Assembly: GCF_009647655.1 (NCBI RefSeq)
Contig: NZ_WJFD01000002.1
Coordinates: 434,001-498,000 of the forward strand
DNA: 64,000 bases
Reading direction: 5' to 3'
From: Chitinophaga sp. SYP-B3965
Lineage (GTDB): Bacteria; Bacteroidota; Bacteroidia; Chitinophagales; Chitinophagaceae
Both the position numbers and the translations under genes were made by a program. Positions 1 to 8,531 of the stretch are shown here, in pieces; position 1 is the stretch's first letter, and every line of letters begins with the position of its first letter. The notes beneath the pieces were generated by a model. That model saw only the letters and a program-made list of their open reading frames with translations, was not told where the DNA came from and ran no database searches.

Positions 1-583
1 CTACATATTCCGCCAGTAAACTTTCCAGTCGGGTACGCACGCGGTCTTTCCTTAAAGGGTCCAGTTCACGTACTTTATCAGTATAGAGGATGATGTTATC
101 TATGCGGAGGAGGAGGTCCTTTTCCAGCATATTGCCTTCATCTATGCGGTGTGCATCCATTTCAGCAACAGCTGCGCGGATGATACCTTCTACTTCCCGC
201 CATTCTTCTTTGGCCAGTTGTTCAGAGGCAGGTGTTACTACTTCCGGGAGTTTCATCAGCACATTGAGCATATCTTCCTGGGGAAGGTTAAGATCAGTGG
301 CCATAGCAGAAAGTGCCTGGTGATAGTACCTGGCCAGTTCTGTATTGATCACTACGGGGCGGGTGGCGCCGTTTTGTTTGATGTTGATAGTGGCATCAAG
401 GGTACCACGTTGCAATTCCTGCTGCAAGAGGTTACGGATATCGAACTCGTAGGGTTTTAACAACGGAGACATCTTAAGGTTCACCTCAAATTGTTTCCCA
501 TTGAGCGATTTGATTTCCGCTACAATGGTAGTTTCTCCCCTGGTGATCTCCGCTCGGCCAAAGCCGGTCATGGATTTGAGCAT
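1..583 (-). CDS. yicC: YicC/YloC family endoribonuclease, partial
   Basis: The reading frame runs off the left edge, so only the first 194 residues of a family usually near 290 are visible. After a short start (MLKS) comes MTGFGRAE, the hallmark N-terminus of YicC/YloC proteins, followed by the typical NLKMSP-like segment. Family members are stress-related RNases that act on structured RNA. The start is ATG at 583; ATG at 571 (MTGFG) is an equally good alternative. A TAnnTTTG promoter box lies 18 bases upstream. The catalytic C-terminal half is outside the window. Confidence 0.9.
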   Translation of the reverse strand, partial: MLKSMTGFGRAEITRGETTIVAEIKSLNGKQFEVNLKMSPLLKPYEFDIRNLLQQELQRGTLDATINIKQNGATRPVVINTELARYYHQALSAMATDLNLPQEDMLNVLMKLPEVVTPASEQLAKEEWREVEGIIRAAVAEMDAHRIDEGNMLEKDLLLRIDNIILYTDKVRELDPLRKDRVRTRLESLLAEYV

Positions 584-601
584 ATTATCTGTTTATTGTG
601 A

Positions 602-609
602 CAAACCTA
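602..609 (-). promoter_or_regulatory. TAnnTTTG -7 box of yicC
   Basis: TAGGTTTG on the minus strand matches the Bacteroidetes primary-sigma -7 consensus TAnnTTTG and lies 18 bases before the ATG at 583. No clear -33 TTTG was identified. Confidence 0.5.
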
Positions 610-652
610 GTTAAATTAAGCCATATTTCTGATTGATGCCGGATCATTTGGC

Positions 653-1240
653 TTATTTGAAGAGTGCGCTGTGTAATGCCGGCCGGGATAGTTCGATAAG
701 ATCGCCGGGTTGCATACCATCTATGCTCAGCTGTTCAATCCGGTAACGGATAAGCCTCAACGTGGGAAACCCAACAGCAGCGGTCATCTTACGTACCTGC
801 CTGTTCTTTCCTTCTCTTAATATCAAACGGATCCAGGGAGCCGGGATGAGTTTGCGGAAACGAATGGGAGGATTCCTGTCCGGAACAAAAGGGTCCTCCG
901 TAAAGATGGAAGCATCACAACCCCGGGTGCGGTAAGCGTTACCATCTACGTTGATGGTAACGCCTTCCTTTAGCTGCTGAATGGCGGCATTGGTAACTGC
1001 GCCGTCCACTTGTACCCAATATTCCCTTTCGTGGGCAAATTGGGGATCTAAAATGCGGTGGTTGAGAGATTTATCATTGGTGAGGATCAGGAGGCCTTCG
1101 CTGTCATAGTCCAGCCGGCCAACCGGATAAACGTCTCTGGGGACCTTAAAAAAATCAGATAATACGGCTTTATCACCTTCTTTCCCGAAGCGGGTCAATA
1201 CCTCATAAGGCTTGTACACGATAAAATAGTGAAGGCTCAC
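653..1240 (-). CDS. RsuA/RluE-family 23S rRNA pseudouridine synthase
   Basis: A 195-residue protein with the RsuA/RluB/E/F catalytic signature GRLDYDSEGLLILTND near residue 40, where the first Asp after GRL is the nucleophile, and a C-terminal REGKNRQVRKM motif. It lacks an S4 domain, which together with its length resembles RluE (23S rRNA U2457 in E. coli). The open frame extends to 1462, but the upstream part is junk-like and overlaps the divergent Crp gene. GTG at 1240 (VSLHYFIVYKPYEVL) is the sensible start. It is divergent from the Crp/Fnr gene. Confidence 0.85.
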   Translation of the reverse strand: MSLHYFIVYKPYEVLTRFGKEGDKAVLSDFFKVPRDVYPVGRLDYDSEGLLILTNDKSLNHRILDPQFAHEREYWVQVDGAVTNAAIQQLKEGVTINVDGNAYRTRGCDASIFTEDPFVPDRNPPIRFRKLIPAPWIRLILREGKNRQVRKMTAAVGFPTLRLIRYRIEQLSIDGMQPGDLIELSRPALHSALFK

Positions 1241-1250
1241 AATACTTGTA

Positions 1251-1281
1251 TTGGTTAAGGGCCTGTAAATTAGTAATTTTG
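1251..1281 (+). promoter_or_regulatory. Promoter of the Crp/Fnr gene
   Basis: TTGG at 1251-1254 and TAATTTTG at 1274-1281 form a -33/-7 pair with a 20-base spacer counted from the TTG. This fits the Bacteroidetes pattern (TTTG, about 19-21 bases, TAnnTTTG). It reads toward the ATG at 1312. Confidence 0.55.
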
Positions 1282-1311
1282 GCCCATCCTTGGAGGTTTT
1301 ATGGGAATGAC

Positions 1312-2016
1312 ATGTTAAGCGATCAAACAAAATGCCGGTTCTGCAACAAATATCTAAGCGATATATTTTCCTCTGCCACACCAGAGCACATGGAAGAGAT
1401 CGCCAATGCCAAACAATGCGCAACTTATAAGAAAGGTCAGGAGATCTTCCAGGAAGGAGCACACCCTTATGGCATTTATTGTATCAACACCGGGAAGGTT
1501 AAACTATCCCATTCAGGAGATGAAGGGAGAGAGCAGATCATACGCCTGGCAAAACCAGGTGATCTCATCGGCTATAAAGCACTCATTAGCAATGAACCAT
1601 ACACGGCTACTGCCACCGTGCTGGAAGATAGTGCCGTATGTTTCATACCGCGCGATCTGTTCCTGCATCTCCTGCAAAAGGATAATGCGTTATCATTGAA
1701 GATGATGCAGATACTTACCAGCGAGTTGAGAAGAGCGGAAACAAAGATCACGCACCTTTCACAGAAACCGGTAAGGGAACGGCTGGCTGAAACTTTACTT
1801 ACGCTCAAAGAAACATATGGCCTGGAGGAGGACGATCAAACCATTAACGTTACCCTTTCCCGGGAAGAGATCGCCAACCTCGTAGGTACTGCAACAGAGT
1901 CTGCAATCCGCCTCCTCTCTGAGTTTAAGAAGGAGAAGGTGATTGATCTTACCGGTAAAAAGATCCGCATCTTACGCCTTCAGCAACTCATTAAAATGGC
2001 TAATCTTCAGGATTGA
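1312..2016 (+). CDS. Crp/Fnr family transcriptional regulator
   Basis: A 234-residue regulator with an N-terminal cyclic-nucleotide-binding-like beta barrel (about residues 25-120) and a C-terminal Crp-type winged helix (about 150-215, with VTLSREEIANLVGTATESAIRLL as the recognition region). An N-terminal C8-x2-C11 pair plus C36 and C57 could bind a metal or Fe-S cluster, but the spacing is not that of E. coli FNR, so the ligand is open. The open frame starts at 1246, but ATG 1312 lies downstream of a good promoter and gives the usual length. It probably acts as a global regulator responding to redox or a nucleotide signal. Confidence 0.85.
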   Translation: MLSDQTKCRFCNKYLSDIFSSATPEHMEEIANAKQCATYKKGQEIFQEGAHPYGIYCINTGKVKLSHSGDEGREQIIRLAKPGDLIGYKALISNEPYTATATVLEDSAVCFIPRDLFLHLLQKDNALSLKMMQILTSELRRAETKITHLSQKPVRERLAETLLTLKETYGLEEDDQTINVTLSREEIANLVGTATESAIRLLSEFKKEKVIDLTGKKIRILRLQQLIKMANLQD

Positions 2017-2242
2017 TGTTAATTCGTTAAAATTTTTGCCCGGAAGAAGCCTTCTTTGAAAAGATTTATGTTAAAAAGGGAGGGTGAAGGGTGAAAAAGA
2101 GGAGAAATCTGAAAAACCGGCTGACCCTGCTTCCGGCAAAAATCCCTTCAAAACAGATGAGCGCAACAACACACATCTTTCGTTATGATAAAGTATGATC
2201 TTCTGAAACGCTTTGCTGCTGCGGGTTGTAGAGGCAATAAAA

Positions 2243-2272
2243 AAAGTCTGACCGTTGGAACAATCAGACTTT
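2243..2272 (+). terminator. Hairpin terminator
   Basis: A perfect 9-bp stem AAAGTCTGA/TCAGACTTT with a 12-base loop. Preceding A residues extend the base of the stem. The T tract afterwards is weak. It lies 227 bases after the Crp/Fnr stop codon. Confidence 0.55.
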
Positions 2273-2407
2273 CTTGTTATGTGAATGGGTTAGTAAGTAC
2301 AGGGAAATAAAATTCCCTACACAATATTAAAAAGAATTTCATCACAAAAGAAAAAAAAGGCAATAAATTTTATTCACACGCAAAAATAAATTGTGGATAA
2401 CGCCCCC

Positions 2408-2415
2408 TAACTTTG
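2408..2415 (+). promoter_or_regulatory. TAnnTTTG -7 box of lpxD
   Basis: TAACTTTG matches the Bacteroidetes -7 consensus and sits 22 bases before the lpxD ATG, implying a leader of about 15 bases. Confidence 0.5.
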
Positions 2416-2437
2416 CCATCACTTTAACGAAGTTTAT

Positions 2438-3379
2438 ATGAAGTTTGAGAAACCAATATCGGTAAAAGAAATAGCAACGCTCATAGGAGCGGAGTTAACA
2501 GGTAACGATCAGTTGATGGCTACCGGCATTAATGAGATCCATAAAGTGGAGGAAGGAGACATCTCCTTTGTTGACTTTGAGAAGTACTACAATGCCTGCC
2601 TTAACTCTGCCGCCACTATTATCATCATCAACAAGAAGGTACCTGTACCGGAAGGTAAGGCACTGCTGGTGATCAATGATCCGTTCAGTGCTTTCGTGAG
2701 CCTGGTAAAACGTTATCGTCCTTTTGTTCCGGCAAGCACTCCCATCAGTGATACGGCTGTAGTTGGAAAAGGAACCATCCTTCAACCTAACGTATTCATT
2801 GGCCATCATGTACGCATCGGTGAGAACTGTATCATTCACCCTAACGTTACCATCTACGATCATACCATCATCGGGGACAACGTGATCATTCATGCAGGTA
2901 CTGTTATAGGAGCTGATGCCTTCTACTTCAAGAAACGGGCAGACCGGGAAGTGATGTACGACAAACTGGAAAGTTGCGGAAGGGTGATCATTGAAAGCGA
3001 TGTGGAGATCGGCGCAAGCTGTACCATCGATAAAGGGGTAAGTGGTGATACTATCATAGGAAGAGGTACCAAGTTTGATAACATGATCCATGTAGGGCAT
3101 GGTGTAGTGATCGGGAAGAATTGCCTGGTTGCCGCTCAGGTTGGTATCGGTGGAAAGGTACACATTGAAGATAACGTGATCCTATGGGGACAAGTAGGTG
3201 TTCAGAAAGACCTTACCATTGGAAAGGGAGCGGTTGTTCTTGGACAGAGTGGTGTAGGGAAAGATCTGGAAGCAGGTAAAACCTATTTTGGTTCGCCAAC
3301 AGAAGATGCCCGTGAGAAGAAGAAAGAACTCGCCTGGGTAAAACGCATTCCAGAGATCTGGGCAAAGATCAACAGTTAA
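2438..3379 (+). CDS. lpxD: LpxD-type UDP-acylglucosamine N-acyltransferase
   Basis: A 313-residue protein with an N-terminal LpxD uridine-binding-like domain (about 1-100), then a left-handed beta helix of hexapeptide repeats (VVGKGT, VFIGHH, IGENCI, IIGDNV and others). The family's catalytic His lies in HVGHGVVIGKN near residue 220. The expected reaction is transfer of a 3-hydroxyacyl chain to the 2-amino group during lipid A synthesis. It stands outside the usual lpxD-lpxC-lpxA cluster, so it may be the second, LpxD-like paralogue that many Bacteroidetes carry. It is slightly shorter than E. coli LpxD (341). A lipoprotein gene follows after 4 bases. Confidence 0.85.
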   Translation: MKFEKPISVKEIATLIGAELTGNDQLMATGINEIHKVEEGDISFVDFEKYYNACLNSAATIIIINKKVPVPEGKALLVINDPFSAFVSLVKRYRPFVPASTPISDTAVVGKGTILQPNVFIGHHVRIGENCIIHPNVTIYDHTIIGDNVIIHAGTVIGADAFYFKKRADREVMYDKLESCGRVIIESDVEIGASCTIDKGVSGDTIIGRGTKFDNMIHVGHGVVIGKNCLVAAQVGIGGKVHIEDNVILWGQVGVQKDLTIGKGAVVLGQSGVGKDLEAGKTYFGSPTEDAREKKKELAWVKRIPEIWAKINS

Positions 3380-3383
3380 TACT

Positions 3384-4082
3384 ATGCTTAAGATGTACCG
3401 ACTGCTCATCATGGGCTGCCTTCCATTATTATTCCTTGCCTGCTCAACAGTAAAACGGGTTGCTAAAGCACCCGATCTCTATACCACGGAAAATGAGTTA
3501 GCCGTTAAGATCAAAGACGGCTGGTTAAGCGCCAAAACAGTTTCGCTGGGTGGATACAATACTTCTTCCCGTTCAAACGGGGTAGCAGATCATTCTCCTG
3601 CCAAACAGATCAAACAGGTGAGCGATGCCTTTTACTTTACCCTGAAAGGCAAGGATGTACAGATACCTGTTCAGCTGCTCAGTACAAATGCCATTACATT
3701 TTCCAACCGTACATTACCGCAATATATGAACGGTTTACCGGGTGATGCACCACTATGGTATATTCATGTGGGTGCAACAGCGTTATCGCCTTTAAAGACC
3801 TGGGAACTAATTCTAAAACGTAATCTTTCCTTCCTTGAGCTGAACGAAAACAAACCAGTGGGTGTACTTCGTTCAGCTGCTGAGGAGATCAGGGTAACGG
3901 TACATAACCGTTTCGGTATCAGGAACAGTTACGAGAAAACCTGTTATGAATTTCAGCTGAAAGGAATTCCGGTTGCTGCAGTTATTGTGGGAGAAACTCC
4001 GAAGGCCTGGATCAATGCAAGAGCAGATGCTGATCTTCAGCAAACTTTAGCAGGGGCGATAGCAGCATTGTTGTTTAAGTAG
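3384..4082 (+). CDS. Uncharacterised lipoprotein
   Basis: 232 residues with an export signal and lipobox (LLFLAC, Cys20), so it is probably lipid-anchored in the envelope. I do not recognise the mature domain. It is alpha/beta with no obvious catalytic motif and ends in a hydrophobic helix (QQTLAGAIAALLF). It lies 4 bases after the LpxD-like gene and is presumably co-transcribed with it. ATG at 3393 is a possible later start. A hairpin terminator follows. Confidence 0.7.
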   Translation: MLKMYRLLIMGCLPLLFLACSTVKRVAKAPDLYTTENELAVKIKDGWLSAKTVSLGGYNTSSRSNGVADHSPAKQIKQVSDAFYFTLKGKDVQIPVQLLSTNAITFSNRTLPQYMNGLPGDAPLWYIHVGATALSPLKTWELILKRNLSFLELNENKPVGVLRSAAEEIRVTVHNRFGIRNSYEKTCYEFQLKGIPVAAVIVGETPKAWINARADADLQQTLAGAIAALLFK

Positions 4083-4094
4083 AAGGTTGTTTAA

Positions 4095-4119
4095 GCTTAT
4101 GCTGCTTTGCAGCATAAGC
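4095..4119 (+). terminator. Hairpin between convergent genes
   Basis: A perfect 11-bp stem GCTTATGCTGC/GCAGCATAAGC with loop TTT, just after the lipoprotein stop. T-rich sequence follows only after a GC-rich stretch, so termination strength is uncertain. The remaining bases to 4200 show no gene. Confidence 0.6.
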
Positions 4120-4200
4120 GGCCGGCTTTTAAGTTTGAGAAGAATGCTTAGCTGCCTGGAAGGTCTTGGCGGTTATGTTGCAAACCAGCATTCTTTTAGA

Positions 4201-5178
4201 TTATTGCTTACCGGCCAGGAAAGCTTTAGAGATCTCGGTGATCGTTTGTTCCAGGGGTTTATAACAGAAGGAAGGTAAGGCTCCTTTTATCTTATCGCTG
4301 TTGTAAAATACTTTCAGCTGTGCCGTACGGGCAGTTTCTTTTGTTAATAAAGGCCGTTTACCCGTGAACAGGCCTTTTACTTTTTCCAGTCTCCATACTA
4401 ATTCTGCCATCCAGGGTTTGGTGGCAATATGTGGCGGCTTTTTGCCGAGGGCATTCGCCATCGTATTAAATAACTGCCGGTAAGGCCAGTTCTCTGCAGA
4501 TAAGATAAAACGCTGGCCGGTGATCTTACTGTCCATCAACTGGATCATTATATCTACCACATCCTGTACATCCACAAAACCGTTGATGCCTTCTGTATAA
4601 TAAGGAAACTCTTTCCAGGCATTCTTCAGTAACATACCGGAGCCATCATGCCAGAAACCGCTGCCTAAAATAATGGAAGGGTTTACGATCACCGCATCCA
4701 GTCCTTCCGCGATACCTCTCCATACTTCTATTTCGCTGCTATGTTTGCTGATAGCATAATTGGAATTGTTCTTACTTTCTTCCCAGGGGATATCTTCCGT
4801 GATCTCGGGTAACTTCAGTGATCTGCCGATGGCAGCAACGGAACTTACATGTACCAGTTTTTTTACGCCGGCATCGAGGGCAAGGTTCACAACATTAGCG
4901 GTGCCTTCTATGTTCACCTTTAACATATGATCCCGCTTATCCGGTTGGAAAGATACGATGGCAGCACAGTGATAAACCTGTTCAATACCCTGCATGGCAT
5001 CTTCGAGTGCGCCGGTATCCAGTACATCACCTTTCACCCATTCTACCTTGTCTTTAATATCATTGATCTGTTCAGGGATCTGCTGGCGGTATAATGCACG
5101 TACCGGTTTGCCGGCCTTAACAAGGGCCCGCAATAAGTAACTGCCTAAAAAACCAGTACCGCCGGTTACCAGGATCAT
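4201..5178 (-). CDS. NAD-dependent epimerase/dehydratase (extended SDR)
   Basis: 325 residues with a Rossmann fold. The N-terminal dinucleotide motif is VTGGTGFLGSYLL, the conserved Ser/Tyr/Lys triad is visible (HVSSVAAIG, then YAISK as the YxxxK), and an Asp in the GDVLD segment is typical of NAD(P)-binding SDRs. The family includes nucleoside-sugar epimerases and dihydroflavonol-4-reductase-like enzymes, and the substrate cannot be told. It lies 35 bases after the hydroxyacyl-CoA dehydrogenase gene and has its own TACATTTG promoter box in the gap. Confidence 0.85.
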   Translation of the reverse strand: MILVTGGTGFLGSYLLRALVKAGKPVRALYRQQIPEQINDIKDKVEWVKGDVLDTGALEDAMQGIEQVYHCAAIVSFQPDKRDHMLKVNIEGTANVVNLALDAGVKKLVHVSSVAAIGRSLKLPEITEDIPWEESKNNSNYAISKHSSEIEVWRGIAEGLDAVIVNPSIILGSGFWHDGSGMLLKNAWKEFPYYTEGINGFVDVQDVVDIMIQLMDSKITGQRFILSAENWPYRQLFNTMANALGKKPPHIATKPWMAELVWRLEKVKGLFTGKRPLLTKETARTAQLKVFYNSDKIKGALPSFCYKPLEQTITEISKAFLAGKQ

Positions 5179-5203
5179 GATCGCGTGTGTGTTAATGAAG
5201 GCA

Positions 5204-5211
5204 CAAATGTA
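5204..5211 (-). promoter_or_regulatory. TAnnTTTG -7 box of the SDR gene
   Basis: TACATTTG on the minus strand, 25 bases before the ATG at 5178, matches the consensus. It lies just before the stop codon of the upstream gene in this short intergenic space. Confidence 0.45.
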
Positions 5212-5213
5212 AT

Positions 5214-6056
5214 TTAATAGTTGTAAAAACCTTTTCCGGTTTTACGACCCAATTCTCCTTTGGCCACTTTATCTGCCTGCAACTGGCCAGGTTTAAAACG
5301 GGGAGCGTGGTTAAACGCTTCGTATAAAGAAGTGGTAACGGCAAAGTTGATATCATTTCCAATAAGGTCCATCAAAGCAAAAGGCCCCATCCTGAAACCT
5401 GCTGCTTCCAGCAACTTATCGATCGTTTTCAGGTCTGCTGTTCCGTCTGATGCTACCTGCATCGCTTCCAGGTAATAATGTCTTGCTACGCGGTTTACAA
5501 TAAAACCCGGCGCATCTTTTACACGTACCGGTGTTTTGCCCAGTTGTTTTGTGAGCGCATACAATACGTCTGCAACAGCAGGATCGGTTGCTTTGCCACT
5601 CACTATTTCTACCAGCTGCATGAGATGCGCAGGATTGAAAAAGTGCATGCCGGCTACACGCTCCGGATGAATGATCTCTTTCGCAATATCAGAAACAGAT
5701 AAAGAAGAAGTGTTGGTGGCAAAAATTGTATCCGGCCGGTTGACAGTTGCCAGTTGATTGAACAGGGCTACTTTAGCCGGGATGTTTTCTACAATGGCTT
5801 CTATGATCACATCGGCAATACATAACTGTGCATCATGCACCGTTTGGATACGGGAAAGGATAACAGCAGGTTGTGCAGCATCCAGTTTTCCTTTTTCTAC
5901 GGCTGTGTGTAAGTTCCGGCTGATCTGTGCGATGGCTTTAGGAAGGGCTTCTTCCCTTGTATCAAACAGGATGGTTTTAAAACCTCCGGCAGCTGCAACC
6001 TGGGCAATACCTGCTCCCATGGTCCCTGCTCCGCAAATTGCTATGGTGTTCAGCAT
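5214..6056 (-). CDS. 3-hydroxyacyl-CoA dehydrogenase (3-hydroxybutyryl-CoA type)
   Basis: 280 residues, the usual length of the single-domain enzyme. The N-terminal Rossmann motif GAGTMGAGIAQVAA binds NAD. The HFFNPAHLMQLVEIV segment carries the catalytic His, and the C-terminal 3HCDH domain ends in GRKTGKGFYNY, a family signature. It oxidises 3-hydroxyacyl-CoA (probably hydroxybutyryl-CoA) in fatty-acid or butyrate-type metabolism. The start at ATG 6056 keeps the Rossmann motif close to the N-terminus. A terminator separates it from pheS upstream. Confidence 0.9.
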   Translation of the reverse strand: MLNTIAICGAGTMGAGIAQVAAAGGFKTILFDTREEALPKAIAQISRNLHTAVEKGKLDAAQPAVILSRIQTVHDAQLCIADVIIEAIVENIPAKVALFNQLATVNRPDTIFATNTSSLSVSDIAKEIIHPERVAGMHFFNPAHLMQLVEIVSGKATDPAVADVLYALTKQLGKTPVRVKDAPGFIVNRVARHYYLEAMQVASDGTADLKTIDKLLEAAGFRMGPFALMDLIGNDINFAVTTSLYEAFNHAPRFKPGQLQADKVAKGELGRKTGKGFYNY

Positions 6057-6069
6057 TAGTTGGGGGATT

Positions 6070-6102
6070 AAAAAAAAGTGACAGGCGTTTAACCTGTCAC
6101 TT
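6070..6102 (-). terminator. Intrinsic terminator of pheS
   Basis: On the minus strand a perfect 10-bp stem AAGTGACAGG/CCTGTCACTT with a 7-base loop is followed directly by a run of T residues. It lies 4 bases after the pheS stop. Confidence 0.9.
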
Positions 6103-6105
6103 CAG

Positions 6106-7134
6106 TTATATGACTCCCTGGAATTGTTTCAGGAAGCGAAGATCGTTTTCAGAGAATAACCGGAGGTCTTTGATCTGGTACTTCAGCATGGTTAATCTTT
6201 CAATACCCATTCCGAATGCAAAGCCGGTGTATTTGGTAGAATCGATACCGCAATTTTCCAGTACCTGCGGATGGACCATGCCACAACCTAATATTTCTAC
6301 CCAGCCGGTGTGTTTACACACATTACAGCCTTCGCCGCCACAGATCAGGCAGGAAATGTCCATTTCTGCACTGGGCTCGGTGAAAGGGAAATAGGAAGGG
6401 CGGAAACGTACTTTAAAGTTCTCCCCGAACATCTCCTGTACAAAGTAATACAAGGTTTGTTTGAGGTCTGCAAAGGATACGTTCTCTGCTATATAGAGTC
6501 CTTCTATCTGGTGGAAGAAACAATGCGCACGGGCGCTGATGGTTTCATTACGATACACCCTGCCCGGGCAGATGATCCTGATCGGCAGCTTACCCAATTC
6601 CATGGTCCTTACCTGGGCGGAGGAAGTATGGGTACGCAACAGCCAGTCCGGATTGTTCTGTACGTAAAAAGTATCCTGCATATCCCTGGCCGGGTGGTTC
6701 TCTGCCAGGTTCAATGCGGTGAAATTATGCCAGTCGTCTTCAATTTCCGGGCCTTCCGCAATGGTGAAACCGAGTCTTTCGAAGATGCGGATAGCTTTGT
6801 TCCTTACCAGGCTGATAGGATGGCGGGTACCCAGCCTGTGGGGTTCGCCGGGAAGGGTAAGGTCCAGATCGCCAGCGGCGCCGTTCTCTGCTTCCTTCAA
6901 AGCTTGAAATTCCTCGTATTTAGCCTCTGCCAACTGTTTGAAGGCGTTCAGCACCTGGCCGAATTCCTTCTTTTTTTCGTTGGCTACGGACTTCATTTCC
7001 CCAAAAATGGCTTTTACGATACCTTTTGTACCCAGGAATTTAATACGGAATTGTTCCAGTTCCTCTGCCGTTTTGGCCTTGAAAGCGGCAATCTCCTGCT
7101 TATATGCTTCTATTTGCTGCACTATCTGCTCCAT
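6106..7134 (-). CDS. pheS: Phenylalanyl-tRNA synthetase alpha subunit
   Basis: 342 residues, matching the family. It has an N-terminal coiled-coil (about 1-90) and a class II catalytic core with the motif 2 region (RPGRVYRNETISARAH), FHQIEGLYI, and motif 3 GFAFGMGIERLTMLKY. It charges tRNA-Phe as part of the alpha2-beta2 enzyme. The longer open frame to 7533 is false because it runs through the divergent kinase gene. ATG 7134 is directly preceded by a TATATTTG box, leaving almost no leader. Confidence 0.95.
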   Translation of the reverse strand: MEQIVQQIEAYKQEIAAFKAKTAEELEQFRIKFLGTKGIVKAIFGEMKSVANEKKKEFGQVLNAFKQLAEAKYEEFQALKEAENGAAGDLDLTLPGEPHRLGTRHPISLVRNKAIRIFERLGFTIAEGPEIEDDWHNFTALNLAENHPARDMQDTFYVQNNPDWLLRTHTSSAQVRTMELGKLPIRIICPGRVYRNETISARAHCFFHQIEGLYIAENVSFADLKQTLYYFVQEMFGENFKVRFRPSYFPFTEPSAEMDISCLICGGEGCNVCKHTGWVEILGCGMVHPQVLENCGIDSTKYTGFAFGMGIERLTMLKYQIKDLRLFSENDLRFLKQFQGVI

Positions 7135-7139
7135 GGCCA

Positions 7140-7147
7140 CAAATATA
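7140..7147 (-). promoter_or_regulatory. TAnnTTTG -7 box abutting pheS
   Basis: TATATTTG on the minus strand lies only 5 bases before the pheS ATG. With transcription usually starting a few bases after this box, the mRNA would be leaderless or nearly so. Confidence 0.5.
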
Positions 7148-7194
7148 ACGTGGCTGTGGATAAAAATGAGTACTTTTTGGGAGTTTTTGTAGCC

Positions 7195-8499
7195 ATGTCT
7201 ATCGTCGTCTATATTATTACCGTAGTTATTCTGTCGCTGGTGATTGTTGGGGTATACCGGCAAATGCTGCGCTATAAGCGCCAATTTAAAACAGAAGCCA
7301 CTCTCAATTATTTTACCACCTCCCTTTTTGGCAAGAACACCGTAGACGATATCCTTTGGGATATTGCCAAGAACTGCATCTCCCGGCTGAACCTGGAAGA
7401 TTGTGTGATCTACCTGGTGGACGAAGACCGCAATGTACTGATCCAGAAAGCGGCTTACGGACCCAAGAACCCGGATCGTTTTGAGATCCGCGATCCGATA
7501 GAAATTCCACTGGGAAGAGGGATTGTGGGGCATGTGGCTTTGTCCGGCAGATCTGAAATGGTGCCGGATACCACTCTCGACACACGATATATCGTGGATG
7601 ATGAAAGACGGCTTTCAGAACTGGCAGTGCCCATTTACTATGAAAAGAAAGTGATCGGGGTGATCGATACGGAGAATTCTCACAAATACTTCTATACAGC
7701 AGAGCACCTGGGCATGATGGAAAAGATCGCGGCCATCTGTTCCTCCAAAATAGGCCGGTCCTTAATAGAAGAAAAAGCCCGCCGGCAGGAACTGGAAGTA
7801 CAGCTGCTGCATAAACAACTGGCAGAATTCAGACTGGTGACCCTCAAAAGCCAGATGAACCCGCATTTCCTCTTCAACTGCCTGAACGGCATTTATAATT
7901 GCATCCTTTCAGAAGAAATAGATAAAGCATCTGATTACCTGAGCAACTTCGCGAAACTGCTCCGCATGGTATTGATGCATTCAGAAAAGAACTTTATTTC
8001 CCTGCGGGAGGAAGTAGACCTGCTGCAACATTATCTCAGGATAGAAGCCCTGCGCACCAGTAAACCTTTCGAGTTCAATATCCTGATAGATGAAGGGATC
8101 AATCCGGATGAGTACTTCGTGCCGGGTATGCTGATCCAGCCTTTCCTCGAAAACGCGATCTGGCATGGATTGATGAACAAAGAAGGGCAGCGGAAGTTAC
8201 AAATTCACTGGCGGAGGCTGAAAGAGGAAGTGCTGATGTGTGAGATCCTGGATAACGGGATAGGGCGGGAACAATCATCCCGCCGGCAGGGAAATGGTTT
8301 GCGGGGAGAATCACATGCTTCCAAAGGAATGAGCCTTTGCATGGAGCGGGTGGAACTGTATAAAGCATTGTTTAATACTACATTCAATATCCATGTCTTT
8401 GATCTGTATGATGAGGAAGGAAAGGCCGAAGGGACAAAGGTGAATATTGCTTTTGAGATTGCGCCGGGGATGGGAGAAAAATCATTTATGGAAATTTAG
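7195..8499 (+). CDS. GAF-domain sensor histidine kinase (LytS/YehU type)
   Basis: 434 residues: one N-terminal membrane helix (about 3-22), a GAF domain (about 45-190), a coiled linker and a His_kinase-type phosphoacceptor box (KSQMNPHFLFN, His about 224). A HATPase domain follows with FLENAIWHG (N box) and DNGIG (G1). This is the family that pairs with LytTR response regulators, but no such partner is adjacent. The long open frame from 6310 overlaps pheS antisense. ATG 7195 just precedes the membrane helix. Confidence 0.88.
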   Translation: MSIVVYIITVVILSLVIVGVYRQMLRYKRQFKTEATLNYFTTSLFGKNTVDDILWDIAKNCISRLNLEDCVIYLVDEDRNVLIQKAAYGPKNPDRFEIRDPIEIPLGRGIVGHVALSGRSEMVPDTTLDTRYIVDDERRLSELAVPIYYEKKVIGVIDTENSHKYFYTAEHLGMMEKIAAICSSKIGRSLIEEKARRQELEVQLLHKQLAEFRLVTLKSQMNPHFLFNCLNGIYNCILSEEIDKASDYLSNFAKLLRMVLMHSEKNFISLREEVDLLQHYLRIEALRTSKPFEFNILIDEGINPDEYFVPGMLIQPFLENAIWHGLMNKEGQRKLQIHWRRLKEEVLMCEILDNGIGREQSSRRQGNGLRGESHASKGMSLCMERVELYKALFNTTFNIHVFDLYDEEGKAEGTKVNIAFEIAPGMGEKSFMEI

Positions 8500-8531
8500 G
8501 AAGGCTGCGTCTTAGTACAAAACCGTTCCTT

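Larger units (their letters stand above)
2017..2437. other. Long intergenic region before lpxD
   Basis: These 420 bases hold no convincing gene. The first part is purine-rich (2070-2110), and the middle contains a possible CCGG...CCGG stem (about 2118-2143). A terminator hairpin follows at 2243-2272, then A/T-rich sequence and the lpxD promoter box. A small RNA ending at the terminator is possible, but I see no family match. Confidence 0.4.

Noticed and set aside
4087..4278. 63-codon open frame between convergent genes
   Set aside because: It contains the terminator hairpin and overlaps the SDR gene end; no family resemblance.
6310..7194. Upstream extension of the GAF kinase frame
   Set aside because: It runs antisense through pheS; the kinase homology and membrane helix start at 7195.
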